8,512 bases of DNA from Bacillota bacterium (GCA_023396045.1 JAEWXD010000012.1:1-8512); one strand, 5' to 3'; shown: positions 1 to 7,248, numbered from the stretch's first letter. Numbers and translations: made by a program. Notes: a model not told the origin generated them from the sequence alone.

Positions 1-401
1 CTATTTACATATTGCAAATATACACATGCCCCCACAATTGCTATAAAAGGAATTGCCCAAAGTACTAACTTTAATAATTGTTTTATTTGAAAAACAAACT
101 TATCTTGATAATTACAAAAACTAAACGACTGCATTATGGTTACAGGCTCGTTTCTTGATAGTTTTTCCATGCTCTCGGCAAAAGAAGAACGCAAAGGCAA
201 AGCCACAAGAACATACAAAATAATACTCGCAATTGGCAATATCATATTTTTAGAACCGGTATATAAAAAATGGATAACAGGCAATACTATTAGAATACGA
301 AGTAAAGTATGCAATAAGACCATGCTTAATACAATATGATATTTAGAAATAAGATTTTTGAAACTTAAGCCAAAAGGCTTGGCTAATGCTGAATTTTGCA
401 A
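1..401 (-). CDS. Partial multi-pass membrane protein of unknown function (C-terminus off the window)
   Basis: The minus-strand frame is open from 401 to the left edge, giving 133 visible residues without a stop. I chose the TTG start at 401 because a perfect AGGAGG (407-412) lies 5 nt upstream; the first in-frame ATG is only at residue 27 and has no such site. Three hydrophobic stretches look like membrane helices, at about residues 24-47, 53-70 and 109-129. A polar segment with charged residues (about 71-108) separates the second and third. The start lies 14 nt after the stop of the upstream DUF3592-like gene, so the two are probably co-transcribed. I recognise no family and no catalytic motif. 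The rest of the gene is outside the window, so total length and topology are unknown. Confidence 0.75.
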   Translation of the reverse strand, partial: MQNSALAKPFGLSFKNLISKYHIVLSMVLLHTLLRILIVLPVIHFLYTGSKNMILPIASIILYVLVALPLRSSFAESMEKLSRNEPVTIMQSFSFCNYQDKFVFQIKQLLKLVLWAIPFIAIVGACVYLQYVN

Positions 402-406
402 AGGAG

Positions 407-412
407 CCTCCT
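407..412 (-). promoter_or_regulatory. Ribosome binding site that fixes a TTG start
   Basis: The minus strand reads AGGAGG here, a full match to the anti-Shine-Dalgarno sequence. It lies 3 nt after the TAA of the upstream gene and 5 nt before TTG at 401. This is the main evidence that a real gene starts at a non-ATG codon here. Confidence 0.75.
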
Positions 413-415
413 AAA

Positions 416-1099
416 TTAAAGTACATCATAAAATGGACGTGTGTCTATATAATATGTGGTAAAGTTTTCATCAAGATAGTAAAGATTTATAGAAGCATCC
501 ACATTATCTTTTAGAGGTATCCATATATAATCGCTATAAAATACAATATCTTTTTGTGGGTGCTTACACACAAAATATTGCGGACTGTTACCCCATATAC
601 GAACACCGGTATTACATTCTATACTTTGTAATTGCACTTCTATTTTTTTACCATTCTGCAATAAGGCGGTTATTTCTTTTTTACGTTTATTTATGCGTTG
701 ATGTGCAGCAAATGCGGCAGCAAACAATACAATAGATAAAAAGAATAAAAAAATTGCTAAAGAAATATTTTGTTTGCTTGTATAGGCAATATTCGGATTA
801 CTTTTGCTATAAAAAATATTCAAATAGTTACCTGTAATAGGTGCTTTTACATTTTTTATAGGTATATTGGTATACTCTGTTTGCCCTACTACAAAAGAAA
901 CCAAGACTTCTTTATACGTTTGACTGTTATTTTGCGCAACTACGCCAACAATGCTCGCCCTTATTTGTTCTGCCTGTAAATTAAAGCCTATTGTTTTATG
1001 GCCAACTGCAAGTGCTAAAGAAAGCACAACAAGTGAAACCACAATAAATATGCGGCTATAATTTTGCATTGGGTTTTTAAGTTGATTAATGTCTTGCAT
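416..1099 (-). CDS. DUF3592-like membrane protein, two transmembrane helices, function unknown
   Basis: The protein has 227 residues if it starts at ATG 1099. That start has AGGAG 7 nt upstream (1107-1111). An in-frame ATG at 1135 would add 12 residues but lies inside the likely promoter, so I reject it. Hydrophobic helices lie at about residues 17-35 and 112-132. Between them, residues 45-108 end in a G-N-Y-L-N-I-F-Y-x-x-S-N-P-N segment that resembles the G...v.Y.P.NP signature of DUF3592 proteins. After helix 2 comes a basic stretch (INKRKK). A second similar module follows at about 145-225, beginning LLQNGKKIEV and ending near YYIDT. This duplicated arrangement is familiar from uncharacterised Bacillota membrane proteins. 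No enzyme motif is visible. It has its own promoter and is followed 14 nt later by a second membrane protein gene. The family call comes from pattern recognition, not a search. Confidence 0.8.
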   Translation of the reverse strand: MQDINQLKNPMQNYSRIFIVVSLVVLSLALAVGHKTIGFNLQAEQIRASIVGVVAQNNSQTYKEVLVSFVVGQTEYTNIPIKNVKAPITGNYLNIFYSKSNPNIAYTSKQNISLAIFLFFLSIVLFAAAFAAHQRINKRKKEITALLQNGKKIEVQLQSIECNTGVRIWGNSPQYFVCKHPQKDIVFYSDYIWIPLKDNVDASINLYYLDENFTTYYIDTRPFYDVL

Positions 1100-1106
1100 G
1101 TTCACA

Positions 1107-1111
1107 CTCCT
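1107..1111 (-). promoter_or_regulatory. Ribosome binding site deciding the DUF3592-like start
   Basis: The minus strand reads AGGAG, 7 nt before ATG 1099. The alternative ATG at 1135 has no comparable site. The predicted transcription start lies at about 1111, so the 5' leader would be only about 12 nt and consist almost entirely of this site. Confidence 0.7.
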
Positions 1112-1117
1112 ATAAGC

Positions 1118-1146
1118 ATAATACCATAAATACACATATTTAACAA
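1118..1146 (-). promoter_or_regulatory. Extended -10 promoter for the membrane-protein gene pair
   Basis: On the minus strand there is a -35 TTGTTA (1141-1146), a 17-nt spacer, and a -10 TATTAT (1118-1123) preceded by TGG, which makes an extended -10. It lies between the glgA terminator and ATG 1099. The -35 box directly abuts the terminator's T tract. The assignment is by match to the housekeeping sigma consensus and has not been tested. Confidence 0.65.
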
Positions 1147-1175
1147 TAAAAAAGGCTTACCCTTTAAGTAAGCCT
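1146..1175 (-). terminator. Rho-independent terminator of the glg operon
   Basis: The arms AGGCTTAC (1153-1160) and GTAAGCCT (1168-1175) form a perfect 8-bp stem with a 7-nt loop. Reading the minus strand, the stem is followed by a run of T (from about 1153 down, interrupted by one A). It begins 6 nt beyond the glgA stop codon, so it should end the glgBCDA transcript and insulate it from the membrane-protein genes. The plus side is also T-rich after the stem (ATTATTTT), so weak bidirectional activity is possible, but no plus-strand gene needs it. Confidence 0.9.
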
Positions 1176-1181
1176 ATTATT

Positions 1182-2621
1182 TTAGCGCACAGCATATTTT
1201 TGATAAATATCAATATATGCAGCTGCTGAACGATCCCAACTAAAGTCTGTTTGCATTCCTCTTTGCTTTAATATACGGAATGTTTTTTTATCTTCTTTAT
1301 AGTAATGCACTGCTCTAGCTATCGTATTAAGCATATCATGTGCGTTATAGTTAAAGAAAGTGAACCCGTTTCCCTCTTGATTATATTCATTATAGCTTAA
1401 AACGGTATCCCTGAGACCACCGGTTTCACGCACAATAGGAATAGTGCCATAACGCATACTCATCATTTGGCTAAGACCGCATGGTTCAAATTGAGAAGGC
1501 ATTAAAAACAAATCTGCACCGGCATAAATTCTGTGTGCTAAACCATGATCCATGGCAAATCTTGCTGCCACTCTGCCCGGATAATTTTGTTCTGCCCAAG
1601 AGAAAAGATTTACATAACGTGATTCGCCCATGCCAAGTACTACAAGTTGGATACCCAAATCCATCACTTCTGTAATAACTCTATCTACAAGGTCTAACCC
1701 TTTTTGACTGCTTAAGCGAGTAATCATAGCTACTATTGGTACTGTAGAATCTTGTTCAAGCCCCAATTCTTTTTGCAATGCAGTTTTACATCTTGCTTTA
1801 CCACTAAAGTTCTTATATGAAAAATGACTTGGAATATGAGGATCGGTTTGTGGATTATAATCATTGGTATCAATGCCATTTACAACCCCATACAAATGGT
1901 TTCTGCGTGCACGGAGCAAAGGGTCCATATGTTCACCAAAATAGGCAGTTGTAATTTCTTCGGCATAACTTTCACTAACAGTGGTAATTGCATCTGCATA
2001 AACAAGGCCTGCCTTCATAAAGTTTGCAGCACCATATGCTTCTAATTTATCGGCGGTAAACAAGCTATCACCAAGCCCCAAAATGTCTTGCACATCTTTA
2101 ATACCAAAAATACCTTGGTATTGCAAATTGTGTATGGTATATATACAGCGCATATTGGCATAGAAAGGTAAATGTGCATACTGAATTTTAAGCAATGCAG
2201 GCACCATACCCGTTTGCCAGTCATGCGCATGCACGATATCCGGTTGAAAATCAAGCAGTGGCAAAGCATTTAAAATGGCTCGGCACAGGTAACCGAAACG
2301 TTCATACTCATCGCCACCTAAGCCATAGATATACGGCCTGCCAAAATAGTACTTGTTATCTACAAAATAATAAATAACGCCATCTTTTTCTATTTTTTCA
2401 ATGCCAACATATTGTTTGCGCCAGCCCAGATCTACTTCAAAATCCAATACATGTTCTAATTTTTCTTGCCATACGATATCCATCAAAGCGTATAAAGGAA
2501 GAATAACACGTACTTCATGGCCTTTTGCTGCCAAAACGGGTGCCAAAGAGCCAACCACATCTGCCAAACCGCCGGTTTTACAAAAAGGAATACATTCGCT
2601 TGCAGTAAATAGTATTTTCAT
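1182..2621 (-). CDS. glgA: Glycogen synthase (ADP-glucose type, GT5)
   Basis: GlgA transfers glucose from ADP-glucose to the non-reducing end of a growing alpha-1,4-glucan in the cytoplasm. The protein has 479 residues, the usual length for bacterial GlgA. The N-terminal GT-B domain shows KTGGLAD (15-21), the ADP-glucose-binding motif, as well as HAHDWQT (131-137) and TIHNLQYQG (162-170). The C-terminal domain shows R302 and K307 in RLSSQKG, the pair that contacts the nucleotide-sugar phosphates. It also has EPCGLSQ with E379 and C381, followed by ETGGLRDTV. All key residues appear intact. ATG 2621 is preceded by AGGAGG (2627-2632) with 5 nt spacing. It is the last gene of the operon: the glgD stop lies 9 nt upstream, and a strong terminator follows. 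The identification is secure. Confidence 0.98.
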   Translation of the reverse strand: MKILFTASECIPFCKTGGLADVVGSLAPVLAAKGHEVRVILPLYALMDIVWQEKLEHVLDFEVDLGWRKQYVGIEKIEKDGVIYYFVDNKYYFGRPYIYGLGGDEYERFGYLCRAILNALPLLDFQPDIVHAHDWQTGMVPALLKIQYAHLPFYANMRCIYTIHNLQYQGIFGIKDVQDILGLGDSLFTADKLEAYGAANFMKAGLVYADAITTVSESYAEEITTAYFGEHMDPLLRARRNHLYGVVNGIDTNDYNPQTDPHIPSHFSYKNFSGKARCKTALQKELGLEQDSTVPIVAMITRLSSQKGLDLVDRVITEVMDLGIQLVVLGMGESRYVNLFSWAEQNYPGRVAARFAMDHGLAHRIYAGADLFLMPSQFEPCGLSQMMSMRYGTIPIVRETGGLRDTVLSYNEYNQEGNGFTFFNYNAHDMLNTIARAVHYYKEDKKTFRILKQRGMQTDFSWDRSAAAYIDIYQKYAVR

Positions 2622-2626
2622 ATTGG

Positions 2627-2632
2627 CCTCCT
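2627..2632 (-). promoter_or_regulatory. glgA ribosome binding site overlapping the glgD stop
   Basis: The minus strand reads TAGGAGG: the glgD stop codon TAG (2633-2631) shares its last two bases with the AGGAGG of glgA. Ribosomes ending glgD therefore sit directly on the glgA initiation site, which suggests translational coupling. Confidence 0.75.
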
Positions 2633-3752
2633 ATACAATCATGCGTTTTGCTATTACAATAGGATAACTCTTAGGGCCAATCAATCTACCATAGGCTTTA
2701 ATTACGGTTTGCTTATCAAGAATACAATTTTCTAAAGTTACCCCTTTTTCAACATGTGCATCCTGCATAATAACGCAATTTTTAATTTTTGCACCTTCAT
2801 CTATACGAACGCCTCTGAAAACAACTGAGTTTTCAACTTCGCCCATAACTTGTGCACCATCGGCTACTAAAGAATTGATTACTTTAGAATTAGCACAGTA
2901 GCGGGCCGGCAATTCATCACGCACTTTGGTGTATACCGTACTTTCACCCCAAAAGAGTTCTTTACGATTTTCTGCATTTAACAGTTGCATATTAGCATCA
3001 AAATATGCAGTAATAGAATCTACCAAATAAGCTTTTTTAGTGTATTCGTAGCCTACAACTTTACATTTTTTATCAAGAACCATTTTTTGAATAACATCGG
3101 TTACAAAATTATGGAAACCATGTGAAGTTGCATTGTTAACCAACTCAATTAAGAATTCTGTTTTCATGAGATATATTTCCATAGAAGTATTCTCATAGCT
3201 CGGATCGGTTGGTTCATATTCCAATTGCTCCACTTCGCCTACTTCATTGATTTTTAAGTAGGCACCACTTTCATTGCGCTGTAAACTATGATCTTTGGAA
3301 TATAAAATACTGATATCTGCATTTTGTTGCAAATGGTTTTTAAAGAAACTGTTTAATTTATCATTGAAAATTAAATGGCTATTGCAAACCACAATATATT
3401 CTTGCTTAGAGCGGCGCAGATAACTCATATTGGAGCGCAAAGCATCTAATAGGCCATGGTAAACGCCAATATTATCACGGGTTAAAAACGGAGGAAGAAT
3501 AAATAAACCATCATTTTTACCATGTAAGTCATATTCTTTACCACTCCCCAAGTGATCCATAAGGCTATGGTAGTTTTTTTGCATAATAACACCAACGTTA
3601 TTCATGTTGCTGTTTACCATAGAACTTATAATAAAGTCAATAATTCTATATCTACCAGCGATGGGTAATGCGGCAATAGCACGAGAGATGGCTAACTCTC
3701 TAAGTAACTCATCTTTTTCACCGGTGTATATAACACCCATTACATTTTTCAT
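2631..3752 (-). CDS. glgD: GlgD, non-catalytic ADP-glucose pyrophosphorylase-like subunit
   Basis: The protein has 373 residues, with an N-terminal nucleotidyltransferase-like domain (about 1-250) and a C-terminal left-handed beta-helix (from about 285, hexapeptide-like repeats). It is paralogous to GlgC: AGRYRIIDF (32-40) matches GGKYRIIDF in the neighbour. The catalytic signature is lost, however. GlgC has LLAGGQGSRLG at residues 11-21, and GlgD has only VIYTGEKDELL. The metal-binding LSGDH of GlgC becomes CNSHL (123-127). In studied Bacillota, GlgD is poorly active or inactive itself and modulates GlgC activity in a GlgC/GlgD complex; that role is inferred here. The start at ATG 3752 follows AGAGAGG (3762-3768). 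glgC ends 18 nt upstream, and the glgD stop codon overlaps the glgA ribosome binding site. Confidence 0.96.
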   Translation of the reverse strand: MKNVMGVIYTGEKDELLRELAISRAIAALPIAGRYRIIDFIISSMVNSNMNNVGVIMQKNYHSLMDHLGSGKEYDLHGKNDGLFILPPFLTRDNIGVYHGLLDALRSNMSYLRRSKQEYIVVCNSHLIFNDKLNSFFKNHLQQNADISILYSKDHSLQRNESGAYLKINEVGEVEQLEYEPTDPSYENTSMEIYLMKTEFLIELVNNATSHGFHNFVTDVIQKMVLDKKCKVVGYEYTKKAYLVDSITAYFDANMQLLNAENRKELFWGESTVYTKVRDELPARYCANSKVINSLVADGAQVMGEVENSVVFRGVRIDEGAKIKNCVIMQDAHVEKGVTLENCILDKQTVIKAYGRLIGPKSYPIVIAKRMIV

Positions 3753-3770
3753 ATATAATAACCTCTCTTA

Positions 3771-4940
3771 CTATTCAAATTGTACGCCGGCTTTTACTAC
3801 TTCGCCAGCTTTTACAATACTATTTTGGCCAACTACAGCTATATTCCCGGTTTCTTCGCCAACCATGGCGCCTGCTTCAATTATGCAGTTTTCTGATAAA
3901 ATGGCACGATTGATTACAGCGCCTCTACCAATTTTAGCACCCGGCATAACTACACTGTTTCGTACGGTTGCGCCCTCCATTACTTGCACACCTGCAAATA
4001 GCACAGAGTGATCTACATTGCCAAGCACTTCACAACCTTCCGTTACTAAGCTACTTTTTACAGAGGCACCGTTAGCAATATAGTGAGGTGGCATACTTGG
4101 GTTACGAGCGTAAATTCTCCATTTTGGATCAGTCAAATCTATAGGAAGATCATCTTCTAACAAGTCCATATTTGCTTCCCATAGACTTTCGATCGTTCCA
4201 ACGTCCTTCCAATAATCATTAAAGTCGTATGCAAACAAACGCTGATTATTATCAAGCATCGCCGGGATAATATTTTTACCAAAGTCATTAGAACTTTTAG
4301 GATCTTTTTCATCTTCTGTAAGGTATTTTTCTAAAACATCCCACGAGAAAACATATACACCCATAGAAGCTTTATTGCTCTTTGGTACCTTTGGTTTTTC
4401 TTGGAACTCAATAATTTCATTGCTATCGTTGGTATGCATTAGACCAAAGCGACTTGCTTCCTCCCAAGGAACTTCACGAACGGCGATAGTAACATCTGCA
4501 TTATTGTCTTTGTGATATTTAATCATATCGCTGTAATCCATTTTATAAATGTGGTCGCCACTTAAAACAAGCACATATTCCGGATTAAATTGTTTAATAA
4601 ATGCAATATTTTGATAAATGGCATTGGCTGTACCTTTATACCATTCACCGCTGGTTGCTTTCATATATGGCGGCAAAACATATACACCACCATTGGATAA
4701 GTCTAAGTCCCAAGGAGATCCACTACCGATATAGGAGTTTAACTCCAAAGGTCTATATTGCGTTAATACACCAACTACATCAATACCACTATTGGTACAA
4801 TTGCTAAGTGGAAAATCAATAATTCTATATTTCCCACCAAAAGGTACAGCCGGTTTGGCCATACTTTCTGTAAGTATGCCCAATCTACTTCCTTGGCCAC
4901 CTGCTAAAAGCATTGCCACACATTCTTTTTTTGCAATCAT
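3771..4940 (-). CDS. glgC: Glucose-1-phosphate adenylyltransferase (ADP-glucose pyrophosphorylase), catalytic subunit
   Basis: GlgC makes ADP-glucose and pyrophosphate from glucose-1-phosphate and ATP, the committed step of bacterial glycogen synthesis. The protein has 389 residues, a typical Bacillota length. The N-terminal nucleotidyltransferase domain carries LLAGGQGSRLG (11-21) and K29-P30. It also has GGKYRIIDFPLSN (35-47), WYKGTANAI (100-108), and SGDHIYKMDY (127-136) with the metal-binding D129. EKPK (181-184) and SMGVYVF (192-198) lie in the sugar-phosphate site region. A left-handed beta-helix of hexapeptide repeats fills about 290-389. The catalytic residues look intact, in contrast to the adjacent GlgD. 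ATG 4940 has AAGGAG at 4950-4955. It follows glgB by 44 nt with no terminator between. Confidence 0.98.
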   Translation of the reverse strand: MIAKKECVAMLLAGGQGSRLGILTESMAKPAVPFGGKYRIIDFPLSNCTNSGIDVVGVLTQYRPLELNSYIGSGSPWDLDLSNGGVYVLPPYMKATSGEWYKGTANAIYQNIAFIKQFNPEYVLVLSGDHIYKMDYSDMIKYHKDNNADVTIAVREVPWEEASRFGLMHTNDSNEIIEFQEKPKVPKSNKASMGVYVFSWDVLEKYLTEDEKDPKSSNDFGKNIIPAMLDNNQRLFAYDFNDYWKDVGTIESLWEANMDLLEDDLPIDLTDPKWRIYARNPSMPPHYIANGASVKSSLVTEGCEVLGNVDHSVLFAGVQVMEGATVRNSVVMPGAKIGRGAVINRAILSENCIIEAGAMVGEETGNIAVVGQNSIVKAGEVVKAGVQFE

Positions 4941-4984
4941 TTACAAACACTCCTTATATATGGTTTAATCTATGTTATTATTCT

Positions 4985-6904
4985 TTATTTTGGTTTTGAA
5001 AGCTTTTCTTTTATTCTTTCATACTTAAAGTAAATGCAACTGAGTGGTGGTACGCAAATATCCACACTATAAGGCAAACCATTGCACATTTCTTTTTGAG
5101 CTTGCAATACAAATGCATTGTATTGATTGGAACCTGCATAGACTTCCAAGTCGCTATTAAAAACTTCTGTAATTTTACCAGCTTGAGGCAAACCAATTCG
5201 ATAAACGGGATGAAATACCGGTGTAAAGTTTGCTACAATTACAATGCTGTTACCTTTTTTATCTGTACGAGTAAATGCAAGCACACTGTTATCTGTATCG
5301 TTTGCAGTAATCCATTGGAAACCATTCCAAGAATCTTCTACTTCATAAAAAGCTTTATGTTTTTTATAAAAATGGTTTAAATCCTTTACATATTGCTGAA
5401 ATTGAGGATGCTTATCGTAAACAAGCAAAAACCAATCCAATTGGTCGTCAAACTTCCATTCAATAAAATGCGCAAACTCACTACCCATAAACAAGAGTTT
5501 TTTGCCCGGATGAGCCATAGTGTAGCCATATAGAGCTCTTAACCCCGCAAACTTATTCCACAAGTCACCAGGATTTTTATCTAACATAGAGCATTTACCG
5601 TGCACCACTTCGTCGTGCGAAAATGGTAAAATATAATTTTCAGAAAAAGCATAGAACAAAGAAAAAGTTAATTTATCGTGATGATATTTTCTATATACAG
5701 GATCTAATTTTATATAGGATAAAACGTCATTCATCCAACCCATATTCCATTTAAAGCCGAAACCCAAACCGCCCATATAAGCAGGCTTTGTAACCATGGG
5801 ATATGCAGAAGATTCTTCTGCTATCATCATAATGCCAGCAAAATCTCTATAAACAACTTCATTCAAATGGCGTAAAAACGCAACGGCATCTAAATTTTCT
5901 CTACCACCATAAGGATTGGGCAGCCATTCACCATTTTCTCTGCAAAAATCATAATACAGCATACTGCTAATTGCATCACAGCGAATACCGTCTACATGAA
6001 AATAATCAAACCAGAAACACGCATTGCTAAGCAAAAAGCTACACACTTCACCACGTGCAAGGTCAAACATATGGGTTCCCCACAGCTTCATATCCCCTCT
6101 ACGCGGATCTGGATGCTCGTATAATGCAGTACCATCAAAACGGCGCAAACCAAATTCATCTCTAGGGAAATGGGCAGGAACCCAATCTATAATAACGCCT
6201 ATATTGGCTCTATGAAATGCATCTATAAGGGCCATTAAATCCTTCGGTTCGCCAAAACGAGCTGTTGCAGAATAGAAACCGGTTACCTGATAGCCCCAAG
6301 ACATATCCAAGGGGTGCTCCATTACCGGTAAAAATTCCACATGAGTATAGCCCATTTGTTTTACATAAGGAACCAATTCTTTACATAATTCTTTATATGT
6401 AAAGAAGGAACCATCTTCATGGCGTTTCCAGGACCCCAAATGCAGCTCATAGATATTAATCGGGCTAACATAGGGATTAAAGGTAGAGCGTTTTTGAAGC
6501 CATTTACTATCTTTCCAAGAGAAACCGTCTAAATCATAAGTTAAAGAAACGGTATTTGGGCGTAGTTCTGTATAAAAAGCATAGGGATCGGCTTTAAATA
6601 GTATATTTCCATTATTATCTTCTATAGCATATTTATAACCATAGCCTTCCCCCATTTGCGAAAAAGGAATACGAACTTCCCAAATACCGTCATATTGTTT
6701 TTGCATACGATTGGCTTGCGTGTTCCATTGATTGAAATAGCCAACCACCGAAACATTTTTAGCATTTGGAGCCCACACAGCAAAATGCCAAAGCTTACCT
6801 TTTTCGCTTTGCACAATATGTGCGCCAAGCATTTGATAAGCATATCTGTCTTTACCGCTATGAAATTGTTCTCTTTGCATTGAACTTGGAGGGTTATAAT
6901 TCAT
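4985..6904 (-). CDS. glgB: 1,4-alpha-glucan branching enzyme (GH13)
   Basis: GlgB cuts an alpha-1,4 chain and rejoins it as an alpha-1,6 branch on glycogen. The protein has 639 residues, matching short GlgB forms that have a single N-terminal CBM48 module (about 25-125, including HFAVWAPNAKNVSVVGYFN). The GH13 barrel carries the four conserved regions. DWVPAH (240-245) is region I, and DGIRCDAIS contains the nucleophile D310. IAEESSAYP contains the general acid E363, and FSHDEVVHGK contains the transition-state stabiliser D431. A C-terminal beta-sandwich fills about 530-630. Residue 309, just before the nucleophile, is Cys where many homologues have Val; it is probably neutral. ATG 6904 has TGAGG (6913-6917) 8 nt upstream. 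It is the first gene of the operon, behind an extended -10 promoter. Confidence 0.98.
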   Translation of the reverse strand: MNYNPPSSMQREQFHSGKDRYAYQMLGAHIVQSEKGKLWHFAVWAPNAKNVSVVGYFNQWNTQANRMQKQYDGIWEVRIPFSQMGEGYGYKYAIEDNNGNILFKADPYAFYTELRPNTVSLTYDLDGFSWKDSKWLQKRSTFNPYVSPINIYELHLGSWKRHEDGSFFTYKELCKELVPYVKQMGYTHVEFLPVMEHPLDMSWGYQVTGFYSATARFGEPKDLMALIDAFHRANIGVIIDWVPAHFPRDEFGLRRFDGTALYEHPDPRRGDMKLWGTHMFDLARGEVCSFLLSNACFWFDYFHVDGIRCDAISSMLYYDFCRENGEWLPNPYGGRENLDAVAFLRHLNEVVYRDFAGIMMIAEESSAYPMVTKPAYMGGLGFGFKWNMGWMNDVLSYIKLDPVYRKYHHDKLTFSLFYAFSENYILPFSHDEVVHGKCSMLDKNPGDLWNKFAGLRALYGYTMAHPGKKLLFMGSEFAHFIEWKFDDQLDWFLLVYDKHPQFQQYVKDLNHFYKKHKAFYEVEDSWNGFQWITANDTDNSVLAFTRTDKKGNSIVIVANFTPVFHPVYRIGLPQAGKITEVFNSDLEVYAGSNQYNAFVLQAQKEMCNGLPYSVDICVPPLSCIYFKYERIKEKLSKPK

Positions 6905-6953
6905 ACATAATACCTCACAAATACGGAACTATATTTATCTATATTGTGAATTA

Positions 6954-6982
6954 ATTTTATCATATATGGAATTTTTATACAA
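6954..6982 (-). promoter_or_regulatory. Extended -10 promoter of the glgBCDA operon
   Basis: On the minus strand there is TTGTAT (6977-6982), a 17-nt spacer, and TAAAAT (6954-6959) preceded by TGA, an extended -10. Transcription would start near 6947, giving a leader of about 43 nt before ATG 6904. An alternative TATAAT-like hexamer further upstream lacks a fitting -35 box. I see no clear CcpA-type operator nearby. Confidence 0.6.
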
Positions 6983-7000
6983 GAACTATTATATATGTAA

Positions 7001-7024
7001 ATTTTATTGCTTTAATAATAAAAT
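7001..7024. repeat. AT-only inverted repeat between the divergent promoters
   Basis: ATTTTATT (7001-7008) and AATAAAAT (7017-7024) are perfect 8-base inverted arms with an 8-nt spacer. The repeat lies about 20 bp upstream of the glgB -35 box and about 105 bp upstream of the tuf -35 box. In DNA this AT-rich such arms can occur by chance, so an operator role is only a possibility. Confidence 0.35.
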
Positions 7025-7129
7025 CACAACAAATAATAGAATAAAAATAAAAATTCGCACCCAAAATATGTTTAAAAAGTAAAAATAAGTAAAAAACAGC
7101 CTAAAAACACGAATGTTAAAGCAATATCG
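7025..7129. other. A-rich non-coding stretch upstream of the tuf promoter
   Basis: I find no gene here. The plus strand is markedly A-rich and T-poor between 7025 and about 7110. It has A tracts and a 10-base near-repeat, AAGTAAAAAT followed by AAGTAAAAAA (about 7077-7096). Phased A tracts can bend DNA or help a strong promoter, but the tracts lie somewhat further upstream than a classical UP element. Confidence 0.4.
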
Positions 7130-7158
7130 TTGACAAAAAATATATTTATAGCTACAAT
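7130..7158 (+). promoter_or_regulatory. Strong housekeeping promoter of tuf
   Basis: A perfect -35 TTGACA (7130-7135), a 17-nt spacer, and -10 TACAAT (7153-7158) differ from the sigma-A consensus at one base. The predicted start is near 7165, leaving about 125 nt of untranslated leader before ATG 7291. The strength fits a gene for one of the most abundant cell proteins. Because this promoter exists, tuf here is transcribed independently of any fusA operon. Confidence 0.85.
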
Positions 7159-7181
7159 AAAGCTGAACCTAATGGTATATG

Positions 7182-7221
7182 TACTTTTTAAAACAGTTTA
7201 TACTGTTTGCTTTATAAAGTA
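7182..7221 (+). other. Hairpin structure in the tuf mRNA leader
   Basis: AAACAGT (7191-7197) and ACTGTTT (7202-7208) form a perfect 7-bp stem with a TTAT loop. Outer bases TACTTT (7182-7187) can pair with AAAGTA (7216-7221), enclosing the inner stem through an asymmetric internal loop. CTTTATAAAG (7210-7219) is itself a 10-base palindrome that would compete with the outer pairing. No U run follows, so this does not look like a terminator. The role is unknown: stability element, protein site or chance. Confidence 0.5.
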
Positions 7222-7235
7222 GACATGGCCGGTTC

Positions 7236-7248
7236 TGTGCAATGCACA
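7236..7248 (+). other. Small second hairpin or palindrome in the tuf leader
   Basis: TGTGC (7236-7240) and GCACA (7244-7248) flank AAT; as DNA, the 13 bases are a perfect palindrome around one central base. It lies 26 nt before the ribosome binding site. The following ATTATTTGTATTTT is T-rich, but a 5-6 bp stem with such an interrupted tract would be a weak terminator at best. Confidence 0.4.

Noticed and set aside
136..339. Plus-strand open frame of 67 codons.
   Set aside because: It lies antisense to the partial membrane protein, which has a strong ribosome binding site and coherent hydrophobic segments. The plus-strand frame has neither.
1100..1135. A longer start (ATG 1135) for the DUF3592-like protein.
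   Set aside because: It overlaps the predicted -10 and spacer and has no Shine-Dalgarno sequence, while ATG 1099 has AGGAG 7 nt upstream.
3604..4011. Plus-strand open frame of 135 codons across the glgC-glgD junction.
   Set aside because: It is antisense to two clearly identified genes, its residue composition is that of a shadow frame, and no ribosome binding site was seen.
4941..4984. Separate promoter or terminator in the glgB-glgC gap.
   Set aside because: No hairpin with a T run and no convincing paired -35/-10 boxes were found. The 44 nt are best read as an untranslated operon spacer.
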